From positions 1-9,144 of the forward strand of contig URWZ01000051.1 in NCBI GenBank assembly GCA_900551625.1: a stretch of DNA of 9,144 nucleotides, written 5' to 3'. Below are positions 1-5,243 of this stretch, one piece after another. This stretch comes from an uncultured Collinsella sp. (GTDB lineage Bacteria > Actinomycetota > Coriobacteriia > Coriobacteriales > Coriobacteriaceae). A program made the position numbers and the translations under genes. A model generated the notes under the pieces. That model was not told the DNA's origin, made no database searches, and saw nothing but the letters and a program-made list of their open reading frames with translations. Numbering within the stretch: the stretch's first letter is position 1; each line of letters begins with the position of its first letter.

Positions 1-47
1 GAGATAGCGTAGCGTCTCGTGGGCTCGGAGATGTGTATAAGAGACAG
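1..47 (+). other. Illumina Nextera P7 adapter with i7 index (assembly artefact)
   Basis: Positions 29-47 read AGATGTGTATAAGAGACAG, the 19-base Tn5 mosaic end used in Nextera libraries. Positions 14-28 are the Nextera read-2 adapter GTCTCGTGGGCTCGG. Positions 1-5 (GAGAT) match the end of the P7 flow-cell oligo. The eight bases between them, AGCGTAGC at 6-13, sit exactly where the i7 index belongs and match the index I know as N709. The order P7, index, adapter, mosaic end, insert is the real library structure, so the genomic sequence begins at 48. The stretch is untrimmed sequencing adapter, not a natural transposon end, and it marks a true contig end. Confidence 0.98.
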
Positions 48-48
48 C

Positions 49-1146
49 TACTGCGGCGGTCGGACCAAACGCAACGGCAGGACCTCATCGGGGTCCCAGC
101 GGTGGAGGTGCACGGCCTGCGGCGCGTCGACGACGGTGAGGTACGACGACACGGCGACGAGGCTCGAGGAGTTCCTCGGGTGGCTCCTCTCCAAGGACTC
201 CCAGGCGGCGATGCCGGGCGGCGGGCGGTCCTTCAGGCGCAGGACGGCCGAGTTCTGGGAGGTCTGGCCCATGCCCGTCCCCGACGGCGAGCTGCACCGC
301 GTGCTCTACGTCGACGGGATCTGGGTCGCGCGCGACCTCGTGGTGCTCATATGCTGCAGCGGCGAGAGGGTGGTCTCCTGGTACATGGCGAGGTCGGAGA
401 ACTCGAGGGCGTGGTCGGCCCTCATGGCGCCGATCCCGGCGCCCGACGTGGTCGTCACCGACGGCGGGAGCGGGTTCGCCAAGGCCGTGCGCGAGACCTG
501 GCCGCGCACCAGGGTCCAGAGGTGCACCTTCCACGCCTTCTCGCAGGTCAAGCGCTACACGACGACGCGGCCGAAGCTCCAGGCGGGGCGCGAGCTCTAC
601 CTCATCGCGCGCGACCTCATGGGCATCGAGACGCTGCACCAGGCCGAGCTCTGGGTCGAGCGCTACCTCGACTGGTGCGGGTTCTGGGCCGACTTCCTGG
701 AGGACAGGACCGTCGTGGACGGCAGGAGGGCCTGCACCCACGAGAGGCTGAGGCGGGCGCGCTCGTCGCTGTCGTCGCTGGTGTCGGCGGGGACGCTGTT
801 CACCTACCTCGACCCCGCCCTGGCCAAGGCCGGCCCGCTGCCGTCGACCAACAACATGATCGAGGGAGGGGTGAACTCGCAGCTGAGGGCCGTCCTGCGC
901 AACCACCGGGGGCTGACGTCGGCCAGGCGCGTGAAGGCGGTGTTCTGGTGGTGCCATGCGCACTCGGGGGACGCGAGGGCGGCGCGCGAGAAGCCCGCCG
1001 CGATGCCGACCGACGCGGACATCGACTTCCTGTTCAGCGTCTACTCCGCCTCGCCGTCGCGCGAGGACGGAGGGCCGGAGCGGGGCGACAGGGCCGTGTG
1101 GGAGGACCTCCACCACAGGGACCCGTACCCGTTCTGGCTGGATTAA
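49..1146 (+). CDS. IS1249-like DDE transposase, 5'-truncated by contig end
   Basis: Mutator/IS256-group transposase that would cut and rejoin the ends of its own insertion sequence. The genuine part is 365 residues. It starts inside an N-terminal zinc ribbon: a first Cys pair reduced to its second Cys at codon 52, followed by the CTACG pair, with the usual leading CP lost. Next comes SQRWRC, typical of IS1249 proteins. Candidate DDE residues are Asp at codon 313 (YVDG), Asp at codon 460 (VTDGG) and Glu at codon 862 (NNMIEGG). The RCTFH motif lies between the second Asp and the Glu, as in IS256 relatives. An apparent GTG start at 19 would add a false adapter-encoded leader (MGSEMCIRDS) and should not be used. 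Probably only about 5 to 10 residues are missing. No internal stop or frameshift is seen, so the full copy may be active. The family call is from motif recall, not a search. Confidence 0.85.
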   Translation, partial: YCGGRTKRNGRTSSGSQRWRCTACGASTTVRYDDTATRLEEFLGWLLSKDSQAAMPGGGRSFRRRTAEFWEVWPMPVPDGELHRVLYVDGIWVARDLVVLICCSGERVVSWYMARSENSRAWSALMAPIPAPDVVVTDGGSGFAKAVRETWPRTRVQRCTFHAFSQVKRYTTTRPKLQAGRELYLIARDLMGIETLHQAELWVERYLDWCGFWADFLEDRTVVDGRRACTHERLRRARSSLSSLVSAGTLFTYLDPALAKAGPLPSTNNMIEGGVNSQLRAVLRNHRGLTSARRVKAVFWWCHAHSGDARAAREKPAAMPTDADIDFLFSVYSASPSREDGGPERGDRAVWEDLHHRDPYPFWLD

Positions 1147-1170
1147 TGGATGGAAACGGGTGTTCTATCG

Positions 1171-1187
1171 GGACACACATTTTGTCC
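1171..1187. repeat. Candidate IS right-end inverted repeat
   Basis: GGACA at 1171-1175 and TGTCC at 1183-1187 form a perfect 5-base inverted repeat around a 7-base centre, 25 bases after the transposase stop. Its position fits the inner part or tip of a terminal inverted repeat. The left end of the element is absent, so the pairing that defines a terminal repeat cannot be tested here. It could instead be a small hairpin unrelated to transposition. Confidence 0.3.
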
Positions 1188-1190
1188 TAT

Positions 1191-1226
1191 AAGCCCGGTT
1201 TTCCGCACCTGCCCGGCTTTCTTTTT
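1191..1226 (+). terminator. Terminator-like hairpin between convergent genes
   Basis: AAGCCCGG at 1191-1198 pairs with CCCGGCTT at 1212-1219, with one C-C mismatch in the stem. A T-rich run follows (1218-1226, broken by one C). The T run lies on the plus-strand side, so this would stop transcripts leaving the transposase before they run into the convergent dinB gene. Read on the minus strand it lacks a good U tract, so it is a weak candidate for ending dinB. Confidence 0.45.
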
Positions 1227-1238
1227 ACCCAAAGGCGG

Positions 1239-2492
1239 TTAATCGTTGAAGCGGGATTGGCGGCCGAAGGATAGGGCGGTGTCGCCGAACTTGTCTCGGA
1301 CGGCGTCGATGGCGACTGAGAGGTCGCGACGGTCGCTGGATTGGGCTCCGCGGTCGTCGATTTCGCAGAACAGGTCGGTCTGGATGCCGCCCTGATGGTC
1401 AAAGTCGCTCATGCCGATGCCCGCCAGGCGCACATGCATGCCTTCCTGCCAGATGTTGTCGAGCAGCTCGAGCGCCACCGCCACGAAGATGTTCTCATCG
1501 TCGGTCGGATGAGGCAGCCGGCGCTGTGCCGTACGCCCGCTGCCATACGAATACTTAAGCTTGAGCGTTACCGTGGCACCCGTCAGCCCCTGACGGCGCA
1601 GGCGGCGTCCCACTGACTCTCCCAACAGCGCAATCGCCGCTTCGATGTCCCCACGCTCAGTCAAATCTTTCGCAAAGGTGCGTTCATTGCTGACCGACTT
1701 GACCTCGCGACCTTCGTCCAAGCTCGTAACTTCGGAAACCTCGAGTCCCAGCGCGCGCTGGCGCATGCGTTCGCCGTTGACGCCAAAAATAGAGGCCAGT
1801 GTGGACTCAGGCGCGCGCGAAAGCTCGCCGAGGGTGTAGATGCGCATGCGGCGCAGTCGCTCCTCGGCCGAGCGCCCTATGCCGCTCATGGCAGATACCG
1901 GCAGCGCGGCCAAAAAGCGCTGCTCGGTTCCGGGGCGCACGATGGTCAGCCCAAACGGCTTATCCCGCTCGCTTGCGATCTTTGCGACCGTCTTGTTGCA
2001 GCCCACGCCAATGGAGCAGGTCACCCCCAGCGCCGCCACGCGGTCGCTTATACGCCGCGCAACCAGCAACGGGTCCTCGGGTGCAAAGCGACCTGGCGTG
2101 ATATCGATAAAGGCCTCGTCGATGGATACGCGCTCTACGCGCGGGGTCTCGTCGGCGAGAATCGCCATGACCTGCGCGCTCACCTCGCGGTAGCGATCGA
2201 AATGCCCATGCGTCCAAATGGCCTGCGGACAGAGGCGCCGCGCCTCGGCCGAGGCCATGGCGGAGTGCACGCCAAAGCGACGTGCCTCATACGAACACGT
2301 GGACACGACGCCACGCGAATCGGCGTCTCCGCCCACGATGAGCGGCTTGCCGCGCCACTCGGGATGATCGAGCATCTCCACGCTCGCAAAAAACGCATCG
2401 AGGTCCATGAGGCCCACCGCCGGACCCGTCCAGGGAGGCGGCGTGACGCCCGTGGCATCCTCATAACCGTATGTATGTTCGCGTCTTTCCAT
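1239..2492 (-). CDS. dinB: DNA polymerase IV (Y-family translesion polymerase)
   Basis: A 417-residue Y-family polymerase that copies past damaged template bases with low fidelity. The palm begins with LMDLDAFFASVE (residues 28-39), giving metal ligand Asp30 and the Phe steric-gate region. YEARRFGV (68-75) is the nucleotide-binding finger motif. SIDEAF (123-128) supplies the second acidic pair, Asp125-Glu126. A helix-hairpin-helix/thumb region (MSGIGRSAEERL) and the little-finger domain follow. QTDLF at 371-375 looks like a sliding-clamp binding motif, and a VRDKFGDTAL tail follows it, as in many Gram-positive DinB proteins. The ATG at 2492 leaves about 27 residues before the polymerase core, slightly longer than usual, and no Shine-Dalgarno precedes it. 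It is divergent from rpsP and convergent with the transposase. I saw no clear LexA box upstream, so SOS control is not shown. Confidence 0.95.
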   Translation of the reverse strand: MERREHTYGYEDATGVTPPPWTGPAVGLMDLDAFFASVEMLDHPEWRGKPLIVGGDADSRGVVSTCSYEARRFGVHSAMASAEARRLCPQAIWTHGHFDRYREVSAQVMAILADETPRVERVSIDEAFIDITPGRFAPEDPLLVARRISDRVAALGVTCSIGVGCNKTVAKIASERDKPFGLTIVRPGTEQRFLAALPVSAMSGIGRSAEERLRRMRIYTLGELSRAPESTLASIFGVNGERMRQRALGLEVSEVTSLDEGREVKSVSNERTFAKDLTERGDIEAAIALLGESVGRRLRRQGLTGATVTLKLKYSYGSGRTAQRRLPHPTDDENIFVAVALELLDNIWQEGMHVRLAGIGMSDFDHQGGIQTDLFCEIDDRGAQSSDRRDLSVAIDAVRDKFGDTALSFGRQSRFND

Positions 2493-2498
2493 GTCATG

Positions 2499-2504
2499 AG
2501 TATA
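2499..2504 (-). promoter_or_regulatory. Candidate -10 element of dinB (leaderless start)
   Basis: On the minus strand TATACT (5 of 6 to the TATAAT consensus) ends six bases before the dinB ATG. Transcription would therefore begin at or within a base or two of the start codon, giving a leaderless mRNA. This fits the absence of a ribosome binding site. No good -35 hexamer is visible 16-18 bases upstream, so this rests on the -10 alone. Confidence 0.4.
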
Positions 2505-2608
2505 CCGCGCAGCTCATGTGGGGTGCGTGTATGTGCTTGCAAATCGCGAATTCTTGTCTAAGATATGGATTTGCCTTCGACTATACCGAAGAAGTTGGTC
2601 TCACGGAC

Positions 2609-2637
2609 TTCACCTGCCCGCGTCGATGGCGTATTAT
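2609..2637 (+). promoter_or_regulatory. Candidate sigma-70-type promoter of the rpsP operon
   Basis: TTCACC at 2609-2614 (4 of 6 to TTGACA) and TATTAT at 2632-2637 (5 of 6 to TATAAT) are 17 bases apart, the ideal spacing. Transcription would start near 2644, leaving a leader of about 50 bases before the rpsP start. A weaker alternative lies upstream: TTGCAA at 2537-2542 and TAAGAT at 2559-2564, 16 bases apart. Both are pattern matches only. Confidence 0.5.
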
Positions 2638-2659
2638 GTTCAACTGTTTGTTTGTAGTT

Positions 2660-2674
2660 GCAGCCTAAAGCTGC
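2660..2674 (+). promoter_or_regulatory. Small hairpin in the rpsP leader
   Basis: GCAGC (2660-2664) and GCTGC (2670-2674) make a perfect 5-base stem with a 5-base CTAAA loop. It lies six bases before the rpsP ribosome binding site, inside the predicted leader. It is placed to influence translation of S16, but a stem this short can arise by chance. No known leader family is recognised. Confidence 0.3.
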
Positions 2675-2680
2675 TTGGTT

Positions 2681-2687
2681 GGAGGAG
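2681..2687 (+). promoter_or_regulatory. Shine-Dalgarno that fixes the rpsP TTG start
   Basis: GGAGGAG lies six bases before the TTG at 2694. It is a near-perfect anti-16S match at ideal spacing. It decides the start against an upstream in-frame codon at 2658, which would add 12 residues not seen in S16 proteins and would put this site inside the gene. Confidence 0.85.
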
Positions 2688-2693
2688 TTTCCT

Positions 2694-3035
2694 TTGGCAG
2701 TCAAGATTCGCCTTGCTCGTCACGGCGCTAAGAAGCGTCCGTACTACCGTGTCGTCGTCGCCGATTCCCGCGCCCCGCGTGACGGTCGTATCATCGAGGA
2801 GGTCGGCCGCTACAACCCGATGACCGCCCCCAAGACCATCAACCTCGATCTCGAGAAGATCGCTGACTGGCAGTCCAAGGGCGCTCAGCTCACCGACGCC
2901 GTCGCCGCTCTGGTCAAGGCCGCCAACGAGGGCGAGAAGACCGAGACCGTCGTCAAGAAGTCCAAGAAGCAGCTCGCCAAAGAGGCCGAGGCCGCTAAGG
3001 CTGCCGCTGAGGCCGCTGAGGGCGCCGAGGAGTAA
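2694..3035 (+). CDS. rpsP: 30S ribosomal protein S16
   Basis: Small-subunit ribosomal protein that binds 16S rRNA early in assembly of the 30S body. The 113-residue product starts with a TTG codon followed by [10 protein letters not shown], the invariant S16 N-terminus. [20 protein letters not shown] and the VGRYNP motif follow, and the core ends near residue 80. The remaining C-terminus is a charged Lys/Ala/Glu-rich tail ([13 protein letters not shown] and on), longer than the roughly 80-residue E. coli protein but common in actinobacterial S16. It is the first gene of the operon. Its stop is 3 bases before the likely khpA start, and the codons for its last two glutamates also serve as that gene's ribosome binding site. 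Confidence 0.97.
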   Translation: MAVKIRLARHGAKKRPYYRVVVADSRAPRDGRIIEEVGRYNPMTAPKTINLDLEKIADWQSKGAQLTDAVAALVKAANEGEKTETVVKKSKKQLAKEAEAAKAAAEAAEGAEE

Positions 3036-3038
3036 ATC

Positions 3039-3323
3039 GTGCCTGAGGTTGACGCTGCACAGCTCGAGGGTGAGGCAATGCTCTCAGATCGCATCGCCGA
3101 TCTCGTCGAATATCTCGTTGTTCAGATCGTCGACGACCCGGATTCCGTGAGTCTTGAGGTCATCGATGGTGACGACGCCTCTACGATTGAGGTTTCGGTC
3201 GCCGAGGATGACGTCGCTAAGGTCATCGGCCGTCGTGGCCGTACCATCAAGGCCATTCGCACGCTCGCCCGTGCACTGGCCGCTCGCCTCGACACTGCAG
3301 TCGAGGTAGAGGTTCTGGGCTAG
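3039..3323 (+). CDS. khpA: KH-domain RNA-binding protein KhpA (YlqC family)
   Basis: Small RNA chaperone of the KhpA family, which usually partners with KhpB/Jag and affects cell envelope growth. A single KH domain fills the protein. The RNA-gripping GxxG loop is GRRG at residues 64-67 in the context VAKVIGRRGRTIKAIR, preceded by LVEYLVVQIVDDPDSV, typical of the family. Two starts compete. GTG at 3039 has GAGGAG at 3027-3032 six bases away and gives 94 residues. ATG at 3078 has GAGGG at 3066-3070 seven bases away and gives 81 residues, nearer the usual family length. I list the longer form for its strong, translationally coupled site, but the ATG is a real possibility. It sits between rpsP and rimM, its conserved location in Gram-positives. 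Confidence 0.92.
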   Translation: MPEVDAAQLEGEAMLSDRIADLVEYLVVQIVDDPDSVSLEVIDGDDASTIEVSVAEDDVAKVIGRRGRTIKAIRTLARALAARLDTAVEVEVLG

Positions 3324-3327
3324 GACC

Positions 3328-3849
3328 TTGAGGTCCCAGTACAAAAACATCGCCCGTGTGGTCAAGCCGCACGGAAGGAAGGGGGAGGTCCTCGCGCAGC
3401 CGCTGCGGGGGCTTCCTTCTGTATTGACGCCGGGTATGCGCGTCGCCTTGACGCCGCCGGCGCTCAAGCGCGACCGTTTTTGCACGGTCGTATCCGTCAC
3501 CGATACGGGCGATGGCGATCTGGTCTCGTTTGAGGGCATTGACGACTTGACGGCCGCCGAGGGCATCACGGGATGCTACGTGCTGGCAAATCGTGACGAC
3601 TTTGAGCTCGATTCGCTCGACGCTGCCTATACCGACCTGATGGGTCGCGAGGTGGTCGACGAGCGCTTCGGTTCGCTCGGTACGATCGTCGAGATCATGT
3701 CGACGCCCGCCAACGATGTTTGGGTTGTCGAGGGCAATCGGTACGGCGAGGTGCTGATTCCCGTGATCGAGCAGGTCGTGCTCGATCTTCCCGACACAGG
3801 AACAATTTCCGTCCACGTTATGGACGGCCTGATCGATATGGACAAGTAG
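3328..3849 (+). CDS. rimM: Ribosome maturation factor RimM
   Basis: Assembly factor for the 30S head that binds ribosomal protein S19. The 173-residue product has the N-terminal RimM domain opening with IARVVKPHGRKGEV (residues 8-21), matching the family signature (G/A)R(I/V)xKPHGxxGEV. The C-terminal PRC-barrel runs from about residue 92 and includes MGREVVDERFGSLGTI and the EVLIPVIEQVV segment. The start is TTG at 3328. An in-frame stop at 3307-3309 leaves no earlier start codon, and the next candidate, GTG at 3358, would remove the first beta strand. No properly spaced ribosome binding site precedes the TTG, and the khpA stop is only four bases away, so translation probably relies on reinitiation after khpA. 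Confidence 0.95.
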   Translation: MRSQYKNIARVVKPHGRKGEVLAQPLRGLPSVLTPGMRVALTPPALKRDRFCTVVSVTDTGDGDLVSFEGIDDLTAAEGITGCYVLANRDDFELDSLDAAYTDLMGREVVDERFGSLGTIVEIMSTPANDVWVVEGNRYGEVLIPVIEQVVLDLPDTGTISVHVMDGLIDMDK

Positions 3850-3859
3850 GGAGGACAAC

Positions 3860-4618
3860 ATGCTGATCGAGACCCTTTCGGTCTTTCCCGAGATGTTTGA
3901 GCCCGTCATGTCCACATCGATCTTGGGCCGCGCCCGCAAGGCCGGCCTTTTTGATTTTAAGGCGTATAACCTGCGCGACTGGACGCACGACCGCCATCGT
4001 ACCGTCGATGACGAGCCGTACGGCGGCGGGCAGGGCATGCTCATGAAGGTCGAGCCTATCGCCGAGGCCATCGAGGCCATTAGCGCAGAGGGTCCCAAGC
4101 CCACTGTGGTGTTCTTTACCCCCTGTGGCGAGCCTTTTACGCAGCATGTGGCCGAGCGCCTGCTCAAAAGTGAGCGCCTGCTGTTTGTGTGTAGTCGCTA
4201 CGAGGGCGTCGACGAACGTGCATATGCGTATGCCGACGAGCGTCTGTCGATCGGCGACTATGTGCTTACGGGTGGCGAACTTCCCGCTATGGTCGTTGCC
4301 GATGCTGTCGTACGCCTGATTCCCGGCGCCCTGGGCGACGAGATGAGCAATGTGGACGAGTCGTTCTCGACCGCCGAGGACGGAGGCCTGCTCGAGTACG
4401 CGCAGTACACCCGCCCCGCCGAGTTCAACGGCGAGGGCGTGCCGCCGGTGCTCGTGAGCGGCGACCACGCCAAGGTTGACGCCTGGCGCCGTAAGAATGC
4501 CATCGAGCGCACCTGCCGCTGGCGTCCCGACCTGATCGAGACGGCGCGGCTTACGCCCGAGGAGCGCGCATACGCGCAAGAGATCCTGGACGCATCGTAT
4601 TCGAAGAGCGAGGAGTGA
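3860..4618 (+). CDS. trmD: tRNA (guanine-N1)-methyltransferase TrmD
   Basis: Methylates G37 next to the anticodon using S-adenosylmethionine, which prevents +1 frameshifting. The 252 residues are a normal length. The SPOUT-fold motifs are clear: YGGGQGM (54-60), CSRYEGVDER (111-120) and GDYVLTGGELP (132-142), which form the trefoil-knot cofactor site. RLIPGALG follows. Asp166 in VDESF corresponds to the catalytic aspartate (Asp169 in E. coli). The C-terminal tRNA-binding domain includes WRRKNAIERT. The ATG at 3860 is preceded by AGGGAGG (3848-3854) five bases away, overlapping the rimM stop codon, so the two genes are tightly coupled. Confidence 0.97.
   Translation: MLIETLSVFPEMFEPVMSTSILGRARKAGLFDFKAYNLRDWTHDRHRTVDDEPYGGGQGMLMKVEPIAEAIEAISAEGPKPTVVFFTPCGEPFTQHVAERLLKSERLLFVCSRYEGVDERAYAYADERLSIGDYVLTGGELPAMVVADAVVRLIPGALGDEMSNVDESFSTAEDGGLLEYAQYTRPAEFNGEGVPPVLVSGDHAKVDAWRRKNAIERTCRWRPDLIETARLTPEERAYAQEILDASYSKSEE
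4610..4615 (+). promoter_or_regulatory. Shine-Dalgarno deciding the lepB start
   Basis: GAGGAG lies inside the last codons of trmD, five bases before the ATG at 4621. It argues for that ATG and against the in-frame GTG at 4615, which would overlap this site and leave no spacing. Confidence 0.8.
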
Positions 4619-4620
4619 GA

Positions 4621-5184
4621 ATGGTTCCTTCGCAGCATTCCGTGCTAAAGGGTGCGTTTGAGTGGATCGCGGTCGTCGCCATCGCACTGGTCGCCACCTT
4701 CTTGATTCGCTCGTTTGTGGTCGAACCCTTTGTGGTGCCCACCGGCTCCATGGAGTCCACGATCGAGATCGGCGACCAGATCCTGGCGCAAAAGGTGAGC
4801 CTTGAGCTCGGCCGCCCCGTCAGCCAAGGCGATATTGTGGTGTTCCACAACCCAGATGGCACCTCCGAGCATGATGTTCTCGTCAAGCGTGTTATTGCCA
4901 CGGCCGGCCAGACGGTCGACCTTCAGGACGGCAAGGTGGTCGTTGACGGCCAAGCGCTCGACGAGGGCTATACGACCGGCATGAGCTGGCCGCTTTCGGT
5001 CCAAGCTCCCGGCGCTCAGGTAAGCTATCCCTACACCGTTCCCGACGGGTGCGTGTGGGTGATGGGCGACAACCGCGAAAACTCTGCCGACTCGCGCTAC
5101 TTTGGTCCCGTTGATCGCTCTGATTTGATCGCCGTGGCGCTTGTGCGCTACTGGCCGCTCAACCGCATCGGCACTATCGACTAA
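4621..5184 (+). CDS. lepB: Signal peptidase I
   Basis: Membrane-anchored serine protease of the S26 family that removes signal peptides from exported proteins on the outer face of the membrane. The 187-residue protein has a single N-terminal membrane segment (about residues 12-29) and no second one, the compact Gram-positive layout. Box B is VVPTGSMEST with nucleophile Ser43. Box D is VLVKRVIATAGQTV with general base Lys89. Box E is GDNRENSADSRYFGPV. All catalytic elements are intact. It begins two bases after the trmD stop and shares sequence with the end of trmD for its ribosome binding site, so it is surely co-translated with it. In mycobacteria lepB is also in this neighbourhood but follows rplS, which is absent here. 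Confidence 0.96.
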   Translation: MVPSQHSVLKGAFEWIAVVAIALVATFLIRSFVVEPFVVPTGSMESTIEIGDQILAQKVSLELGRPVSQGDIVVFHNPDGTSEHDVLVKRVIATAGQTVDLQDGKVVVDGQALDEGYTTGMSWPLSVQAPGAQVSYPYTVPDGCVWVMGDNRENSADSRYFGPVDRSDLIAVALVRYWPLNRIGTID

Positions 5185-5191
5185 AAACCGC

Positions 5192-5197
5192 TATAGT
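5192..5197 (+). promoter_or_regulatory. Weak candidate -10 element before glyQ
   Basis: In the 59-base gap between lepB and glyQ, TATAGT matches TATAAT at five of six positions. No acceptable -35 hexamer is seen at 16-18 bases upstream, so glyQ may instead be read from the upstream operon. The gap is too short for a T-box leader and no terminator hairpin is present in it. Confidence 0.22.
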
Positions 5198-5243
5198 ACA
5201 GAACCTAACCGTGTAATCGTTTCGACGAGGGGATATTAGAGGC

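Larger units (their letters stand above)
48..1187 (+). mobile_element. Partial IS1249-like (IS256-group) insertion sequence
   Basis: This is the 3' part of an insertion sequence. Its left end and the first codons of its transposase are missing because the contig stops inside the element at the adapter junction (47/48). The body is one transposase gene. The right boundary is uncertain. I place it after the short inverted repeat ending at 1187, about 40 bases past the stop codon, and the partner terminal repeat that would prove it is not in the window. The codons are extremely GC-rich and many arginines are AGG, unlike the chromosomal genes that follow, which suggests horizontal acquisition. 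Contigs often break at insertion sequences because these are multicopy, which fits its position here. Confidence 0.7.

Noticed and set aside
14..47. Tn5 transposon end next to a transposase, read as a natural composite mobile element
   Set aside because: The mosaic end is joined to the synthetic read-2 adapter, an 8-base index and a P7 fragment. That is library chemistry, not biology.
33..1274. Long open frames overlapping the transposase in another plus frame and on the minus strand (85-1116)
   Set aside because: Both are Arg/Gly/Pro/Ala-rich shadows of a very GC-rich gene. The plus-frame one also starts inside the adapter. Neither has a recognisable motif.
2471..2668. Small plus-strand open frames across the dinB-rpsP gap
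   Set aside because: They lack ribosome binding sites, start within antisense dinB sequence and run through promoter elements, and show no recognisable protein features.
2658..2693. Upstream extension of S16 starting at 2658
   Set aside because: It would add 12 residues before the conserved [10 protein letters not shown] start, and the GGAGGAG ribosome binding site would lie inside the coding region.
2493..2693. LexA/SOS box controlling dinB
   Set aside because: I looked for GAAC-N4-GTTC-type palindromes on both strands and found none close to consensus.
4615..4620. GTG start for lepB at 4615
   Set aside because: It overlaps the ribosome binding site GAGGAG. ATG at 4621 has correct spacing.
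5185..5243. T-box or other tRNA-sensing leader before glyQ
   Set aside because: The gap is 59 bases, far too short for a T-box, and no specifier stem or terminator is visible.
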